In this document: positions 1-8,610 of the stretch, piece after piece | Layout: every line of letters starts with the position of its first letter | Numbering within the stretch: position 1 is the first letter of the stretch | Origin: Brachyspira hampsonii | Lineage (GTDB): Bacteria; Spirochaetota; Brachyspiria; Brachyspirales; Brachyspiraceae | NCBI RefSeq assembly: GCF_001746205.1 | Contig: NZ_MDCO01000009.1 | Coordinates: 426,545 to 490,544, forward strand | Direction of reading: 5' to 3' | DNA: 64,000 nucleotides | Position numbers and translations under genes: made by a program | Notes under the pieces: model-generated | Databases searched by the model: none | Seen by the model: the letters and a program-made list of their open reading frames with translations, nothing else | What the model was told of the DNA's origin: nothing

Positions 1-528
1 GAAGACAATGATAATAAAGCTTATAGCATTGAAAGCATCTATGCCTGTGTAATATCTTATTTGAACATCTGTGCTTATTCCTAAATAATCTTTGAAAGGA
101 TTTTGAGAAGCAGCTATTTGTAAAGGAACAGCTATTCTTAAATTGTTATTTAAAGCATTAACCATAAGTACAGGAGTATGAACACCTAATTTATCACTTA
201 CATGAGTATAGTTGTAGCCTAAACCTATACCAAAAGGCTCAGAAGTGTAGCCTATACCAGCAGAAATAGTTGTTGTCAAATCTACATTACCTGTATCACC
301 TGTTGTAAGTATGTTACCCAATGCAGTTGTTGCAGCCTGAGATCTAAAACCGAAAGTACCTTTAATAGTATTGTTTCCTAAAACAAATCCTAATTGATCC
401 ATTCTAGCTCTAAACTGATTTCCATCTGTAAGAAAATCAATCCAGTCGTCCTGGTCTCCATACATAGCTAATGCTGATGCACTTGCAATAGTCAATAGAG
501 TTATAGCTGTTAATAAAATTTTTTTCAT
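1..528 (-). CDS. Variable surface protein (Vsp-like), partial at window edge
   Basis: Reads from the ATG at 526-528 for 176 codons to base 1 without a stop, so the C-terminal half lies outside the window. Residues 1-20 form a signal peptide (MKKILLTAITLL, then a small-residue stretch ASASALA). The following mature part carries the motifs DWIDFL, NQFRARMDQLGFVLGN and GTFGFRSQ that define this surface-protein family, and is nearly identical to the neighbouring gene at 694-1836. The likely role is an abundant outer-membrane or surface antigen. The last residues before the edge (after GIDAFNAI) differ from the two full-length paralogues, which read IRVYFRYG or IRFELNYG there; this may be real divergence or an effect near a contig edge. 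The RBS GGAGAAAA lies just upstream. Confidence 0.85.
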   Translation of the reverse strand, partial: MKKILLTAITLLTIASASALAMYGDQDDWIDFLTDGNQFRARMDQLGFVLGNNTIKGTFGFRSQAATTALGNILTTGDTGNVDLTTTISAGIGYTSEPFGIGLGYNYTHVSDKLGVHTPVLMVNALNNNLRIAVPLQIAASQNPFKDYLGISTDVQIRYYTGIDAFNAISFIIIVF

Positions 529-532
529 CTTA

Positions 533-670
533 TTTTCTCCATAAATATTAAATGTTTTTTATTCATTACATTACATTATATAGTAATATTTTTTAAATGT
601 AAATATATAATTTTGATTTCACTCAATTTACCATAAAAAATAAATAAAAAAGGAGGCTTAAAGCCCCCTT
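533..670. repeat. 138-bp intergenic direct repeat, copy 1
   Basis: Every base of 533-670 matches 1838-1975 at an offset of 1305. The segment holds the RBS and promoter of the gene to its left and the terminator of the gene to its right, so a whole inter-vsp spacer has been duplicated or homogenised. Confidence 0.95.
575..603 (-). promoter_or_regulatory. vsp promoter (sigma70 type)
   Basis: On the minus strand this reads TTTACA, a 17-base spacer, TATAAT. The spacing is ideal and the box is 47 bases upstream of the vsp ATG. It is identical to the box at 1880-1908. Confidence 0.7.
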
Positions 671-671
671 T
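646..671 (-). terminator. Rho-independent terminator of the vsp gene at 694-1836
   Basis: The minus-strand RNA has the stem AAGGGGGCTT / AAGCCTCCTT followed by a T-run. The same terminator occurs at 1951-1976 and 3716-3743. Confidence 0.85.
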
Positions 672-693
672 ATTTTTTCTAGTTAATTTCCAA

Positions 694-1836
694 TTAATTA
701 AGAGCAGGTAAATACCAAGTTATACCTGTAGTAGTTTCAAAGTATACAGAAACACCGCTTCCTATTTTTTCACCTGTTACTGTACTAGTATAACTTTGTT
801 TTGTTCCGCTGTTATTAACATCCATCTCGAAGTACCATTCAAGATCTTGAGTAGGTCTGATATAAAGCTCTGTGTAAGCTCCCCAGTATAATTTATGACC
901 TACAGTATGATAATCATCAATACCTTTAATTTTTCCGGTTCCATTAACTGTATAACCTAAAGAAGGCTCAACATAAAGAGAAACTATATCGCTGTTAGCA
1001 GTGATTCCTAATACAGCAGCAACTGTTACCCTATAAGGAATTTGCTCCCATCCTCCAAACTTATACCAACCTTGAAGAAAATCTCCTGCTCTTATTTCAA
1101 GATAATTACCAACTAAAGAAGTATCAAATGCAACTTTCAAATAAGGATTAACTGTTACATTTCCAACAGGAGTATTTAAGAAATAGAATCTAGTTTCAAA
1201 ACCAAGTGACTGAGCAATATATTCATAATCTGGTCCATTAAGAGTATCTCTTTGTTTATATCCATTTTGTCCATATCTAAAGTATACTCTTATAGCATTG
1301 AAAGCATCTATGCCTGTGTAATATCTTATTTGAACATCTGTGCTTATTCCTAAATAATCTTTTTTTCTAAGAGGAGATGGAGTGCCTCCAATCATATTAT
1401 TATCAGCATTATCAGAAACAGCAACTTGTACAGGTACAGCTATTCTTAAATTGTTATTTAAAGCGTTAATCATAAGCACAGGAGTATGAATACCTAATCT
1501 GTCATGTACATGAGTATAGTTATAGCCCAAACCTATACCGAAAGATTCAGAAGTGTAGCCTATACCAGCAGAAATAGTAGTTGTTAAATCTACATTACCT
1601 GCAGCACCTGTTGTAAGTATGTTTCCTAATGAAGTTGTTAAAGCTTGAGATCTAAAACCGAAAGTACCTTTAATAGTACCGTTACCCAAAACGAATCCTA
1701 ATTGATCCATTCTAGCTCTGAATTGGTTGCCATGTACTAAGAAGTCAATCCAAGAATCTCTGTCGCCGTACATACCAAACACTGATGCACTTGCTATGAT
1801 TAATAGAGCCATAGCGGTTAATAGAACCTTTTTCAT
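694..1836 (-). CDS. Variable surface protein (Vsp-like)
   Basis: Complete 380-residue member of the Brachyspira-type Vsp family. Residues 1-21 form a signal peptide (MKKVLLTAMALLIIASASVFG). The mature protein alternates polar and aromatic residues as expected of an outer-membrane beta-barrel, with conserved blocks NQFRARMDQLGFVLGN, GTIKGTFGFRSQ, GIGYTSESFGIGLGYNYTH and RYYTGIDAFNAI. It ends WYLPALN, as does the paralogue at 3765-4898. It belongs to a minus-strand vsp array, but has its own promoter (1880-1908) and terminator (646-671), so it can be expressed singly. The first 500 coding bases closely match the partial gene at 1-528, which suggests recent duplication or gene conversion. The barrel topology is inferred; the family assignment is strong. 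Confidence 0.88.
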   Translation of the reverse strand: MKKVLLTAMALLIIASASVFGMYGDRDSWIDFLVHGNQFRARMDQLGFVLGNGTIKGTFGFRSQALTTSLGNILTTGAAGNVDLTTTISAGIGYTSESFGIGLGYNYTHVHDRLGIHTPVLMINALNNNLRIAVPVQVAVSDNADNNMIGGTPSPLRKKDYLGISTDVQIRYYTGIDAFNAIRVYFRYGQNGYKQRDTLNGPDYEYIAQSLGFETRFYFLNTPVGNVTVNPYLKVAFDTSLVGNYLEIRAGDFLQGWYKFGGWEQIPYRVTVAAVLGITANSDIVSLYVEPSLGYTVNGTGKIKGIDDYHTVGHKLYWGAYTELYIRPTQDLEWYFEMDVNNSGTKQSYTSTVTGEKIGSGVSVYFETTTGITWYLPALN

Positions 1837-1837
1837 T

Positions 1838-1975
1838 TTTTCTCCATAAATATTAAATGTTTTTTATTCATTACATTACATTATATAGTAATATTTTTTA
1901 AATGTAAATATATAATTTTGATTTCACTCAATTTACCATAAAAAATAAATAAAAAAGGAGGCTTAAAGCCCCCTT
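1838..1975. repeat. 138-bp intergenic direct repeat, copy 2
   Basis: Identical to 533-670. The right boundary at 1975 is exactly where the Vsp-like sequence stops and the coiled-coil coding repeats begin, so the boundary marks a recombination junction. Confidence 0.95.
1880..1908 (-). promoter_or_regulatory. vsp promoter (sigma70 type)
   Basis: The minus strand reads TTTACA, 17 bases, TATAAT, upstream of the vsp at 694-1836. It is the same as 575-603. Confidence 0.7.
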
Positions 1976-3169
1976 CTTCTCTGACTTCCTCAAATCTAGT
2001 GTTTAGGCTGTCTATTTCTTTTTTATTATCTTCTGTTTTTGCTCCTAATTGATTTATTAATTCATCATATTTGGAATTATTTTCATTAACTGAAGCATAA
2101 ACTGTATTAGAAATATTTTCTTTTATACTATTTTCCAAATCTTTATAATTCTTTCTTAAATCTGATATCTCTTTAAAATTCTTGAGATTCTGCTCCAGCA
2201 TTATGCTATTATAATTGGCATTATTTTTTTCTATTTTTTCATCTATCTTTTCATCTACACTATTAGATAATTCTTCTTTGAAATTATTTAAATTATCTTT
2301 TATATTATTTAAATCTTTTTTCTCTTCCTCTAAGAATTTAGTTTGCTCTTCTTTAGATTCTTCTAATTTTGTATTTAAGCTCTCTACCTCTTTTCTATTT
2401 TTAAATGAATTGTCTGACAATTTATTATTAATATCATTTATTAAATCATCATATTTTAAACTATTTATACTTAATGTATTATCTATTTTTTCTACAAAAT
2501 CTTTTAAATCTGAATGATCTTTCTTTAAGCTGTCAATATCATTATAATTTTTTAAATTCTGATCCAAAATTAATGTGCTAAATTGATTTTCTGCTGTAGA
2601 AAGTTTTTCATCATATAGAGATTTATATCTATCTACTTTTTCATTAATATCTTTAATATCAATTAATAAATTTTCATAATTTTTATTTAAATTTTCTTTT
2701 TCTTTATCTAAAAATTTAGTTTGCTCTTCTTTAGATTCATTTATTTTATTATTTAAACTTTCTATTTCTCTTTTATATTCTTCTGAATGAGTATCTAATT
2801 TATCATTGATATTATTAATATTATCTATTACTTCATCATATTTTGTATTACTCTCATTGATAGAGTTTTCTAAATCTTTCTGATTCTTTCTCAAGTTAGA
2901 AATATCTTTAAAATTTTTGAGATTCTGTTCCAGCATTATATTATTATAATTAAAATTATTTTTTTCTATTCTTTCATCTATTTTAGAATCAAAACTATTA
3001 GAAAGCTCTTCTTTAAAATTATTTAAGTTTTCTTTCTCTTCTTCTAAAAATTTAGTTTGCTCCTCTTTAGATTCATTTATTTTATTATTTAAACTTTCTA
3101 TTTCTCTTTTAACACTGATGCACTTGCTATGGTTAATAAAGCCATAGCGGTTAATAAAACCTTTTTCAT
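1881..3169 (-). pseudogene. Chimera: Vsp signal peptide joined out of frame to coiled-coil repeats
   Basis: The ATG at 3167-3169 with RBS AGGAG starts a Vsp signal peptide (MKKVLLTAMALL, TIASASV) that then changes into LKEK and a stop near 3100. From about 3112 leftwards a different frame (-1 relative) is open to 1881. It encodes roughly 3.2 Lys/Glu/Asn-rich coiled-coil repeats of about 110-125 residues, recognisable by KREIESLNNKINESKEEQTKFL and MLEQNLKNF, IMLEQ, LILDQ variants. Within that frame the first ATG is at 2936. At 1975 the repeats run into the copied vsp terminator and promoter, so the last ~32 residues are translated spacer. Both junctions lie in vsp sequence, so a coiled-coil block has replaced the barrel. 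A -1 slip on the AAAA run at the junction could in principle restore the fusion; a pseudogene or assembly chimera is as likely. I cannot name the donor gene. Confidence 0.7.
1951..1976 (-). terminator. Rho-independent terminator after the coiled-coil chimera
   Basis: Same GC stem and T-run as 646-671. It lies inside the open frame of the chimera, which argues that the last ~32 predicted residues are not made from most transcripts. Confidence 0.8.
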
Positions 3170-3203
3170 TTTTTTCTCCTAAATTTTTTATAGTCTTTTG
3201 ACA

Positions 3204-3241
3204 GTGTCTATTGAGAGATTGCTTAAAAACTCAATAGACAC
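3204..3241 (-). promoter_or_regulatory. Perfect 12-bp inverted repeat in the leader of the chimeric vsp
   Basis: GTGTCTATTGAG at 3204-3215 is the exact reverse complement of CTCAATAGACAC at 3230-3241, with a 14-base loop. It lies 35-72 bases upstream of the ATG at 3169. It is not followed by a T-run in the direction of transcription. It could be an operator or leader hairpin. The other vsp genes lack it. Confidence 0.6.
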
Positions 3242-3715
3242 CATAAAGATCCTCTATAATCTATTATAGAAAAAAGTTATAAAATGTCAATACATATAAA
3301 CAGAATTATATAAAAAAATCATCATATAAATACATATTTACATAGTTTTTTAATAAAAAATTATAAATCTTTATAAAAGCTGCATAATTATGATTTTTAT
3401 TTTTATGAATTTTTGAATTTTATTATATATATTTTGATAATATTTAACTAAATTAATTATCTGTATTAATTGCTGATAATTATTTTTGATATAAAAAAGG
3501 GCTTTTTGAAGCAAGCTAATATTAAGAATTAGTTATTTCTGAATTTAAAACATTACTTATAATAGCAGTTTGAAATACTGATTAATATAAAAATAAAGCC
3601 TATAGTTTTAATTAGATCACCCGCCCACTATGATAGTTAAACAAACATTTTTAAAGAAATAAACATAAGGGTAATAATTTTTTATAAACCTATTGAAAAA
3701 ATTATAAAATAACAA
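3242..3715. other. Non-coding AT-rich spacer in the vsp array
   Basis: No open frame with coding character is seen. The only notable motif is a lone CCCGCCC at 3620-3626, similar to the box of the dispersed element described at 7330-7639, but without partner boxes at the expected distances. Confidence 0.6.
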
Positions 3716-3743
3716 TAAAAAAGGAGGCTTAAAGCCCCCTTTG
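3716..3743 (-). terminator. Rho-independent terminator of the vsp gene at 3765-4898
   Basis: The stem AAGGGGGCTT / AAGCCTCCTT and T-run on the minus strand form the third copy of the vsp terminator. Confidence 0.85.
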
Positions 3744-3764
3744 TTTCTTATAATTAATTTCTAA

Positions 3765-4898
3765 TTAATTAAGAGCAGGTAAGTACCAAGTGATACCTGT
3801 ATTAGCTCCGAATACAACAGGTACGCTAGGGTTACCATTTCCTTGAAGTTTAGGTACGCCGTTATTAACATCCATTTCAAAGTACCATTCAAGATCCTGA
3901 ACAGGTCTGATATAAATTTCTCCGTAAGCCTGCCAATATAATGAATGAGTAAGTTTGCTTCCTTTTATACCGTCATCTTGTACTCTGTATCCTAAACCAG
4001 GTTCAAATATTAAATTGATAATGTCTGTATTAACACTTAAAGATACACTAGGTATGATTTTCAAATCATAAGCTTCCCTATCATAAATGCTGTTTGGATC
4101 TTCTGCCCAAGCATTTGCAGCCCAAGCTGTAAGTCTTCCATCGAAAGATGTATTTGCTGGGAATACTACATTGGCTTTTCCTTTGGCTCCTATAGTAGAA
4201 GCAAAGTCAATTCTTAAGAATGGATTTACAGTTACATTATTTCCCATAACTGTATTCAAGAAATGAAGTCTTAATTGGAAACCTATAGTTTGTGCTTCAT
4301 ATTTTGATGTTTGATTGCCTATTACTCCATCATATTTATTTAATCCGTAGTTTAATTCAAATCTTATGTAGTTAAATGCATCTATTCCTGTGTAATATCT
4401 TATCTGAGCAGGTATGCTTAAGCCTAAATAATCTTTTCTATCTGTTAATGCTCCAGAAGCTCCTATACTCTTTTCTATTGCTATGCTTACAGGTAATGCT
4501 ATTCTCAAATTATTATTTAGGAAATTCATAGTTACTACAGGAGTATGAGTGTTTATTCCTGTACCGGTAGCAGAATAAGTATAGTTATAACCAACACCTA
4601 TTCCAAAAGCATCGCTAGTATATCCTATACCGCCGGAGATAGTAGCTTCTAATGGATTTTTGTCATCTTTACCGCTTGTATTTAAGATGCTTCCGTTAAT
4701 AAGTGTATTAGCTTTAAAACCGAAAGTACCTTTGATAGTGCCGTTACCTAGAGTGAAACCTACTTGGTTCATTCTGGCTCTGAATTGGTTGCCATGTATA
4801 AGGAAAAATAACCAAGTATTATCCGCACCATACATACCAAACACTGATCCGCTGGCTACTGTTAAAATAGCCATTACAGTTAATAAAAACTTTTTCAT
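3765..4898 (-). CDS. Variable surface protein (Vsp-like)
   Basis: 377 residues. Signal peptide 1-21 (MKKFLLTVMAILTVASGSVFG), then the family blocks NQFRARMNQVGFTLGN, GTIKGTFGFKAN, GIGYTSDAFGIGVGYNYTY, RYYTGIDAFNYIR and the terminal WYLPALN. It is more diverged from the two left-hand paralogues than they are from each other, mainly in presumed loops around residues 60-75, 125-140 and 225-255, as expected of surface-exposed variable loops. The RBS is AGGAGAAAA, 6 bases before the ATG. A TATAAT box lies upstream near 4937. It is the first gene of the array in the direction of transcription and has its own terminator. A surface antigen or porin-like barrel is inferred from family resemblance. Confidence 0.88.
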   Translation of the reverse strand: MKKFLLTVMAILTVASGSVFGMYGADNTWLFFLIHGNQFRARMNQVGFTLGNGTIKGTFGFKANTLINGSILNTSGKDDKNPLEATISGGIGYTSDAFGIGVGYNYTYSATGTGINTHTPVVTMNFLNNNLRIALPVSIAIEKSIGASGALTDRKDYLGLSIPAQIRYYTGIDAFNYIRFELNYGLNKYDGVIGNQTSKYEAQTIGFQLRLHFLNTVMGNNVTVNPFLRIDFASTIGAKGKANVVFPANTSFDGRLTAWAANAWAEDPNSIYDREAYDLKIIPSVSLSVNTDIINLIFEPGLGYRVQDDGIKGSKLTHSLYWQAYGEIYIRPVQDLEWYFEMDVNNGVPKLQGNGNPSVPVVFGANTGITWYLPALN

Positions 4899-4919
4899 TT
4901 TTATTTTCTCCTAAATTTT

Positions 4920-5228
4920 TATATATAGATACTATTATATAAATTTTTTTTGAAAATTCTATAAAAAATACAAAATTTTTCATATTTTAATAATTATATA
5001 ATTGTTTTTTATAATAAATATTACTTTTTTACTTTAATATGTACTATAACACTATAAATATATAAAGTTAATATAGTTATAAAATATATAATTTAATATT
5101 ATATATAAAAAATACTAAAATAAAAATATATTTGAAAGTTTAATTAATATATATGATTTTATTTTGCCATCTACAAAATTATTAACTATATTATTTTCAT
5201 TTTTAATATAATATATTAACACATAATA
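4920..5228. other. AT-rich spacer between vsp array and MoxR gene
   Basis: Almost pure A/T. It contains a plausible -10 box for the vsp at 3765-4898 on the minus strand. I see no gene, repeat or hairpin with a GC stem. Confidence 0.5.
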
Positions 5229-6341
5229 CTATTTAATAAGATTTCTGCTTTCATAATACTCTTTCCATTTCTTACCGAATTTCTCAGCTTTTATTTTTAC
5301 AGAATTATTAAAATAGTTCTTTAATTTTGGCAAATCATCTTTATTTTCTTTAGCAACACTTCCTATTAAGTTTCCAACTACAGTATCCATTTTTATACTT
5401 TTATCACCATAATAATAAGAATGAAGTGCTGACTGATAATAAACCGATACAGCTTCGGCAGTGCTCATAACCGAATTTAATTCCTGTATTTTGGCATTTT
5501 CAAAACTTTTGCCGCTTCTAAGTTCATTAAATGTAGTAGCAAGTATATCAACAACATCATATTCTATATCAACATCTATATCAGAAAGCTCTAATAATGT
5601 TTGGCATTGATTAGTAATGATTTCACCTTCAAGTTTAGGATTTTTTATAGGTTCAACTGTTTCAAAATTGAATCTTCTTTTTAAGGCACTGCTCATTTCA
5701 TTGATACCTTTATCTCTGGTATTGGCAGTGGCTATAATATTAAAGCCGGAATTGGCAAATAGAACTCTGTTCTGCTCTGGAATATTCATGATTTTATCGC
5801 TCAATATACTTATAAGTGAATCCTGTATTTCAAGCGGGCATCTTGTAATCTCTTCAAATCTTGTTATTATTCCTTCATTCATTCCTATATAAACCGGCGA
5901 AGGTATCAATGCCTCTTCTACAGGTCCTTTTGCAAAGAGCATGGCATAATTCCAAGAATATTTTATATTATCTTCATTAGTTCCGGCAGTTCCTTGTATT
6001 GTTATTGTACTGTTTCCGCTTATAGCTGCTGATAATAATTCGCTTAGCATAGTTTTGGCTGTACCAGGTTCGCCTACAAGCATTAATCCTCTGTTGCCTG
6101 CTAATGTTATTATTGCTCTTTCTACTAAGGCATCATCTCCGTAGAATTTTCTTTTTATTTCTGCTCCGCTTTTTAATTTTTTACCTAATATGAAATCTCT
6201 GACAGCCTGAGGAGATAAATTCCAATTTTTCGGCTTACTATTTTTATCTTCTTTTTTCAAAACTTCAAGTTCATCTTTATAAAGTTCTTCCATTAAAGGT
6301 TTCTGATGGATTTTTTCTTCATTATTATTATCTTTTTTCAT
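5229..6341 (-). CDS. MoxR-family AAA+ ATPase
   Basis: 370 residues. Walker A GEPGTAKT at residues 90-97, a Walker B-like ITRFEEITR segment, sensor-1 IIATANTRDKGINE and an arginine-rich ALKRRFNFE complete an AAA+ module of the MoxR/AAA_5 type. Such ATPases act as chaperones that remodel or load metal centres into partner proteins, usually with a VWA-domain protein. No VWA gene is adjacent here, so the client is unknown. The first ~40 residues are Lys/Glu-rich and likely disordered. The ATG follows an AAGGAG RBS and lies 17 bases after the stop of the EamA transporter, so the two are probably cotranscribed. Confidence 0.85.
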   Translation of the reverse strand: MKKDNNNEEKIHQKPLMEELYKDELEVLKKEDKNSKPKNWNLSPQAVRDFILGKKLKSGAEIKRKFYGDDALVERAIITLAGNRGLMLVGEPGTAKTMLSELLSAAISGNSTITIQGTAGTNEDNIKYSWNYAMLFAKGPVEEALIPSPVYIGMNEGIITRFEEITRCPLEIQDSLISILSDKIMNIPEQNRVLFANSGFNIIATANTRDKGINEMSSALKRRFNFETVEPIKNPKLEGEIITNQCQTLLELSDIDVDIEYDVVDILATTFNELRSGKSFENAKIQELNSVMSTAEAVSVYYQSALHSYYYGDKSIKMDTVVGNLIGSVAKENKDDLPKLKNYFNNSVKIKAEKFGKKWKEYYESRNLIK

Positions 6342-6358
6342 TGTTATAAAAAACTCCT

Positions 6359-7228
6359 TTATTTAGAAATAGTTTTTCTCTTTTCCCATAAAAATAAAGC
6401 TATTCCTGCTAATATAACAGTTATTCCTATAAACTGCTTAAAACTTATGCTTTCATGCAATATAAAGTATCCTAGTATACAAGTTCCTACAGCTTCGCCT
6501 AATATAGTCATAGAGATGATAGTCGCTGAAAAATATTTTAAAAGCCAAGTAAATATTACCTGTCCGAGCATAGTTGATATGAATGTAATTCCTAATATAT
6601 TAATCCAAGTATTTAATGAATAACCTGTAAAAGGTGTATGCATTATAAAAGACAAAATTCCTAAAAAGATAAATGCACTGAAATATGTTAAACTAATCCA
6701 AGTTAAAGCTGATAATCTTTTTCTCGTATATTGCCCTATAATAAAGTATGTACTTATAAGTCCGGCAGATATAAAAGCTATAAAATCTCCAAGCAATGCT
6801 TTTGAGCTTATCTGAAAATCACCCCAGCCTATTATTACAGAACCCATAACTGCTATAATAAAACCCAAAATAGCTAATTTAGTGTACTCCTCTTTAAAAA
6901 AGAAATGTCCTGCTATAAAGGCAAATAAAGGCTGCAATGTTACTATCACTGTAGAGCTTGCAACAGATGTAAGGCTTAATGATTGAAACCATAAAAAGTA
7001 ATGAAGTGCTAGTGAAAATCCTGATATCACAGAGAGTATTATTTCTTTTTTACTAAAAGATAAAAGTTCTTCTCTTGAAGTTTTTTTTGATATTGTTATC
7101 ACAGATATAAAACAAAATGATATAAATATTCTATAAAATGCTATTATAGATGAAGGAGCATTAGCAAGCTTAACAAATATTGCAGAAGCAGATAGTGCCA
7201 TGACTCCTATAAGTAAGAATAAAGCCAT
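6359..7228 (-). CDS. EamA/DMT-family transporter
   Basis: 289 residues, almost wholly hydrophobic, with about ten transmembrane segments in two repeated halves (roughly 1-140 and 150-285). Each half fits the EamA domain of the drug/metabolite transporter superfamily, for example SASAIFVKLANAPSSIIAFYR early on and TIILGEAVG-like TILGEAVGTCILGYFILHE in the second half. It is probably an inner-membrane exporter of a small metabolite or amino acid; the substrate cannot be read from sequence. It is the first gene of a two-gene unit with the MoxR ATPase. Its promoter side faces the dispersed element at 7330-7639. Confidence 0.85.
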   Translation of the reverse strand: MALFLLIGVMALSASAIFVKLANAPSSIIAFYRIFISFCFISVITISKKTSREELLSFSKKEIILSVISGFSLALHYFLWFQSLSLTSVASSTVIVTLQPLFAFIAGHFFFKEEYTKLAILGFIIAVMGSVIIGWGDFQISSKALLGDFIAFISAGLISTYFIIGQYTRKRLSALTWISLTYFSAFIFLGILSFIMHTPFTGYSLNTWINILGITFISTMLGQVIFTWLLKYFSATIISMTILGEAVGTCILGYFILHESISFKQFIGITVILAGIALFLWEKRKTISK

Positions 7229-7329
7229 AAAAATTAAACCTTAAATTAATTACAATATAATATATTAAAAAAATACTATTGCAAGATAAATACCTTCAAA
7301 CTATTAAATTTAAATATTTTTCTCTAAAT

Positions 7330-7639
7330 CCCGCCCTTTAGGTTTTTTGCATTCATTTCAAATGATAGTAATATTCATATATTCTGCTTAATTTAAAAAA
7401 GCATGCCCGCCCTAGTATTGATTAGATTTAAAAAATTATTTAACGCACGGTAAATGAGCTTTTATTTATTGTTTTAATTATAATTTCAAAATAATCATAT
7501 ATTAAAAATTTTATTCTGCGTGCGGTTTAGAAAGCAATAAATTTAAAATAAACCTGGGTGGGTGTCTATATTTCTAATTAAACAATAAAAAAGCAGAAAT
7601 TATAAACTTCAAAATAAAATAAAAAGCATGGAGGGCGGG
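7330..7639. repeat. Dispersed intergenic element, full two-armed copy (element A)
   Basis: Boxes in order: CCCGCCC 7330-7336, CCCGCCC 7406-7412, ACGCACGGT 7443-7451, TGCGTGCGG 7517-7525, GGGTGGG 7556-7562, GGGCGGG 7633-7639. The copy is symmetric about its centre. The two box pairs are 76 and 77 bp apart (start to start), and the central segment is 83 bp with 30 bp on each side to the inner boxes. The sequence between boxes is AT-rich and not conserved with the other copies. The element sits between the starts of two divergent genes. The family is not one I recognise. Confidence 0.8.
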
Positions 7640-7784
7640 CAGATGAAAATAAATTTTATTTTTTAATAATTTTGTTTTGTAAATTCAATAAAAAATTGTA
7701 AAAACTCTTTGACAAAAGTTCAATTTTTCAGTATATATAATATGTAATAATTTAATATATCAGTAAAGGAGCTTATTTTGTCTT

Positions 7785-8531
7785 ATGAAGAAGTATATTT
7801 TTATCATAATGGTATTGATTTCTAATATAGTTTTCGGATACAATCAGACATTTAAAGTAGGTGAATATATAAAGTATGATGTTTTAGCACAGGTTCCGGA
7901 ATTTAATATAAGCGGAAAAGTCGGCACACTCGAAGCCAAAGTTCTTGCTATAAGCAATGTAAATGGAGTCCCAGCATACCATTTATATGCCCATGTTTAT
8001 ACTACAGGAGCAGCTAATTGGGTTTATAAAGTAAGCGATATATTTGAAGCATGGATAAGCACTAATGATTTTAAACCTATAGTTTTAAAGAAAGATACTT
8101 CAGAAGGAGATTGGACTAATAAAGAATCTTTAACTTTTTATGATAACTATTATCTATTCAATGACAAAAGAACAGTTGATGAAAAAGTAGAATTTGAAGG
8201 CATGGCATTTGATGCTTTATCACTAGTATTCTTTATGCGTTTCGTAGACAAAAATATCGGCACATTTAAAGTTAATTGGCTTGAAGGAAAAAATGTCAAA
8301 AAAGATATAAGATTTACTATAGAAAACGGAGAAGATTTAAAAACAAAGTTGGAGCGAGATAAATTATCTACTATAAGAGTTTATGAAAAGGATAAATATG
8401 GTACTGATGCTTTAATCTCAAAAGATAAATATAATCAAGTTCCTTTAGATGTTATTATAGCAGAACAGAAAGTTTACGGACTTACAATAAGAGTTAGAGG
8501 AATAATTAGAGAGTATAAAGACGGAAAATAA
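7785..8531 (+). CDS. DUF3108-like exported protein
   Basis: 248 residues. Signal peptide 1-18 (MKKYIFIIMVLISNIVFG), then a domain resembling DUF3108: an opening FKVGEYIKYDV, a central YKVSDIFEAWISTNDFKPIVLKKDTSEG and a beta-rich C-terminal half ending IIREYKDGK. Proteins of this family are periplasmic or outer-membrane associated with no settled function. The RBS AAAGGAG lies 14 bases before the ATG, and a TTGACA-like sequence at about 7710 could be the -35 box. The gene stands alone: element A lies upstream and a bidirectional terminator follows. Confidence 0.75.
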   Translation: MKKYIFIIMVLISNIVFGYNQTFKVGEYIKYDVLAQVPEFNISGKVGTLEAKVLAISNVNGVPAYHLYAHVYTTGAANWVYKVSDIFEAWISTNDFKPIVLKKDTSEGDWTNKESLTFYDNYYLFNDKRTVDEKVEFEGMAFDALSLVFFMRFVDKNIGTFKVNWLEGKNVKKDIRFTIENGEDLKTKLERDKLSTIRVYEKDKYGTDALISKDKYNQVPLDVIIAEQKVYGLTIRVRGIIREYKDGK

Positions 8532-8560
8532 TACATTTTATAGAATTATCAAAATCATAA

Positions 8561-8596
8561 AAAAAGAGATAGTAAAAATACTATCTCTTATTTTTT
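8561..8596. terminator. Bidirectional terminator
   Basis: Ten-base perfect stem AGAGATAGTA / TACTATCTCT with A-run before and T-run after, between two convergent genes. Confidence 0.85.
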
Positions 8597-8610
8597 GATA
8601 TGAAAACCAA

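Noticed and set aside
2215-2517. Plus-strand open frame in the coiled-coil region
   Set aside because: Shadow of the Lys/Glu/Asn-rich minus-strand repeats, giving a Phe/Leu/Ser-rich product without RBS.
3620-3626. Lone CCCGCCC as a fifth copy of the dispersed element
   Set aside because: No partner box at 76-78 bp and no ACGCAC segment at ~30 bp on either side. It may be a relic at most.
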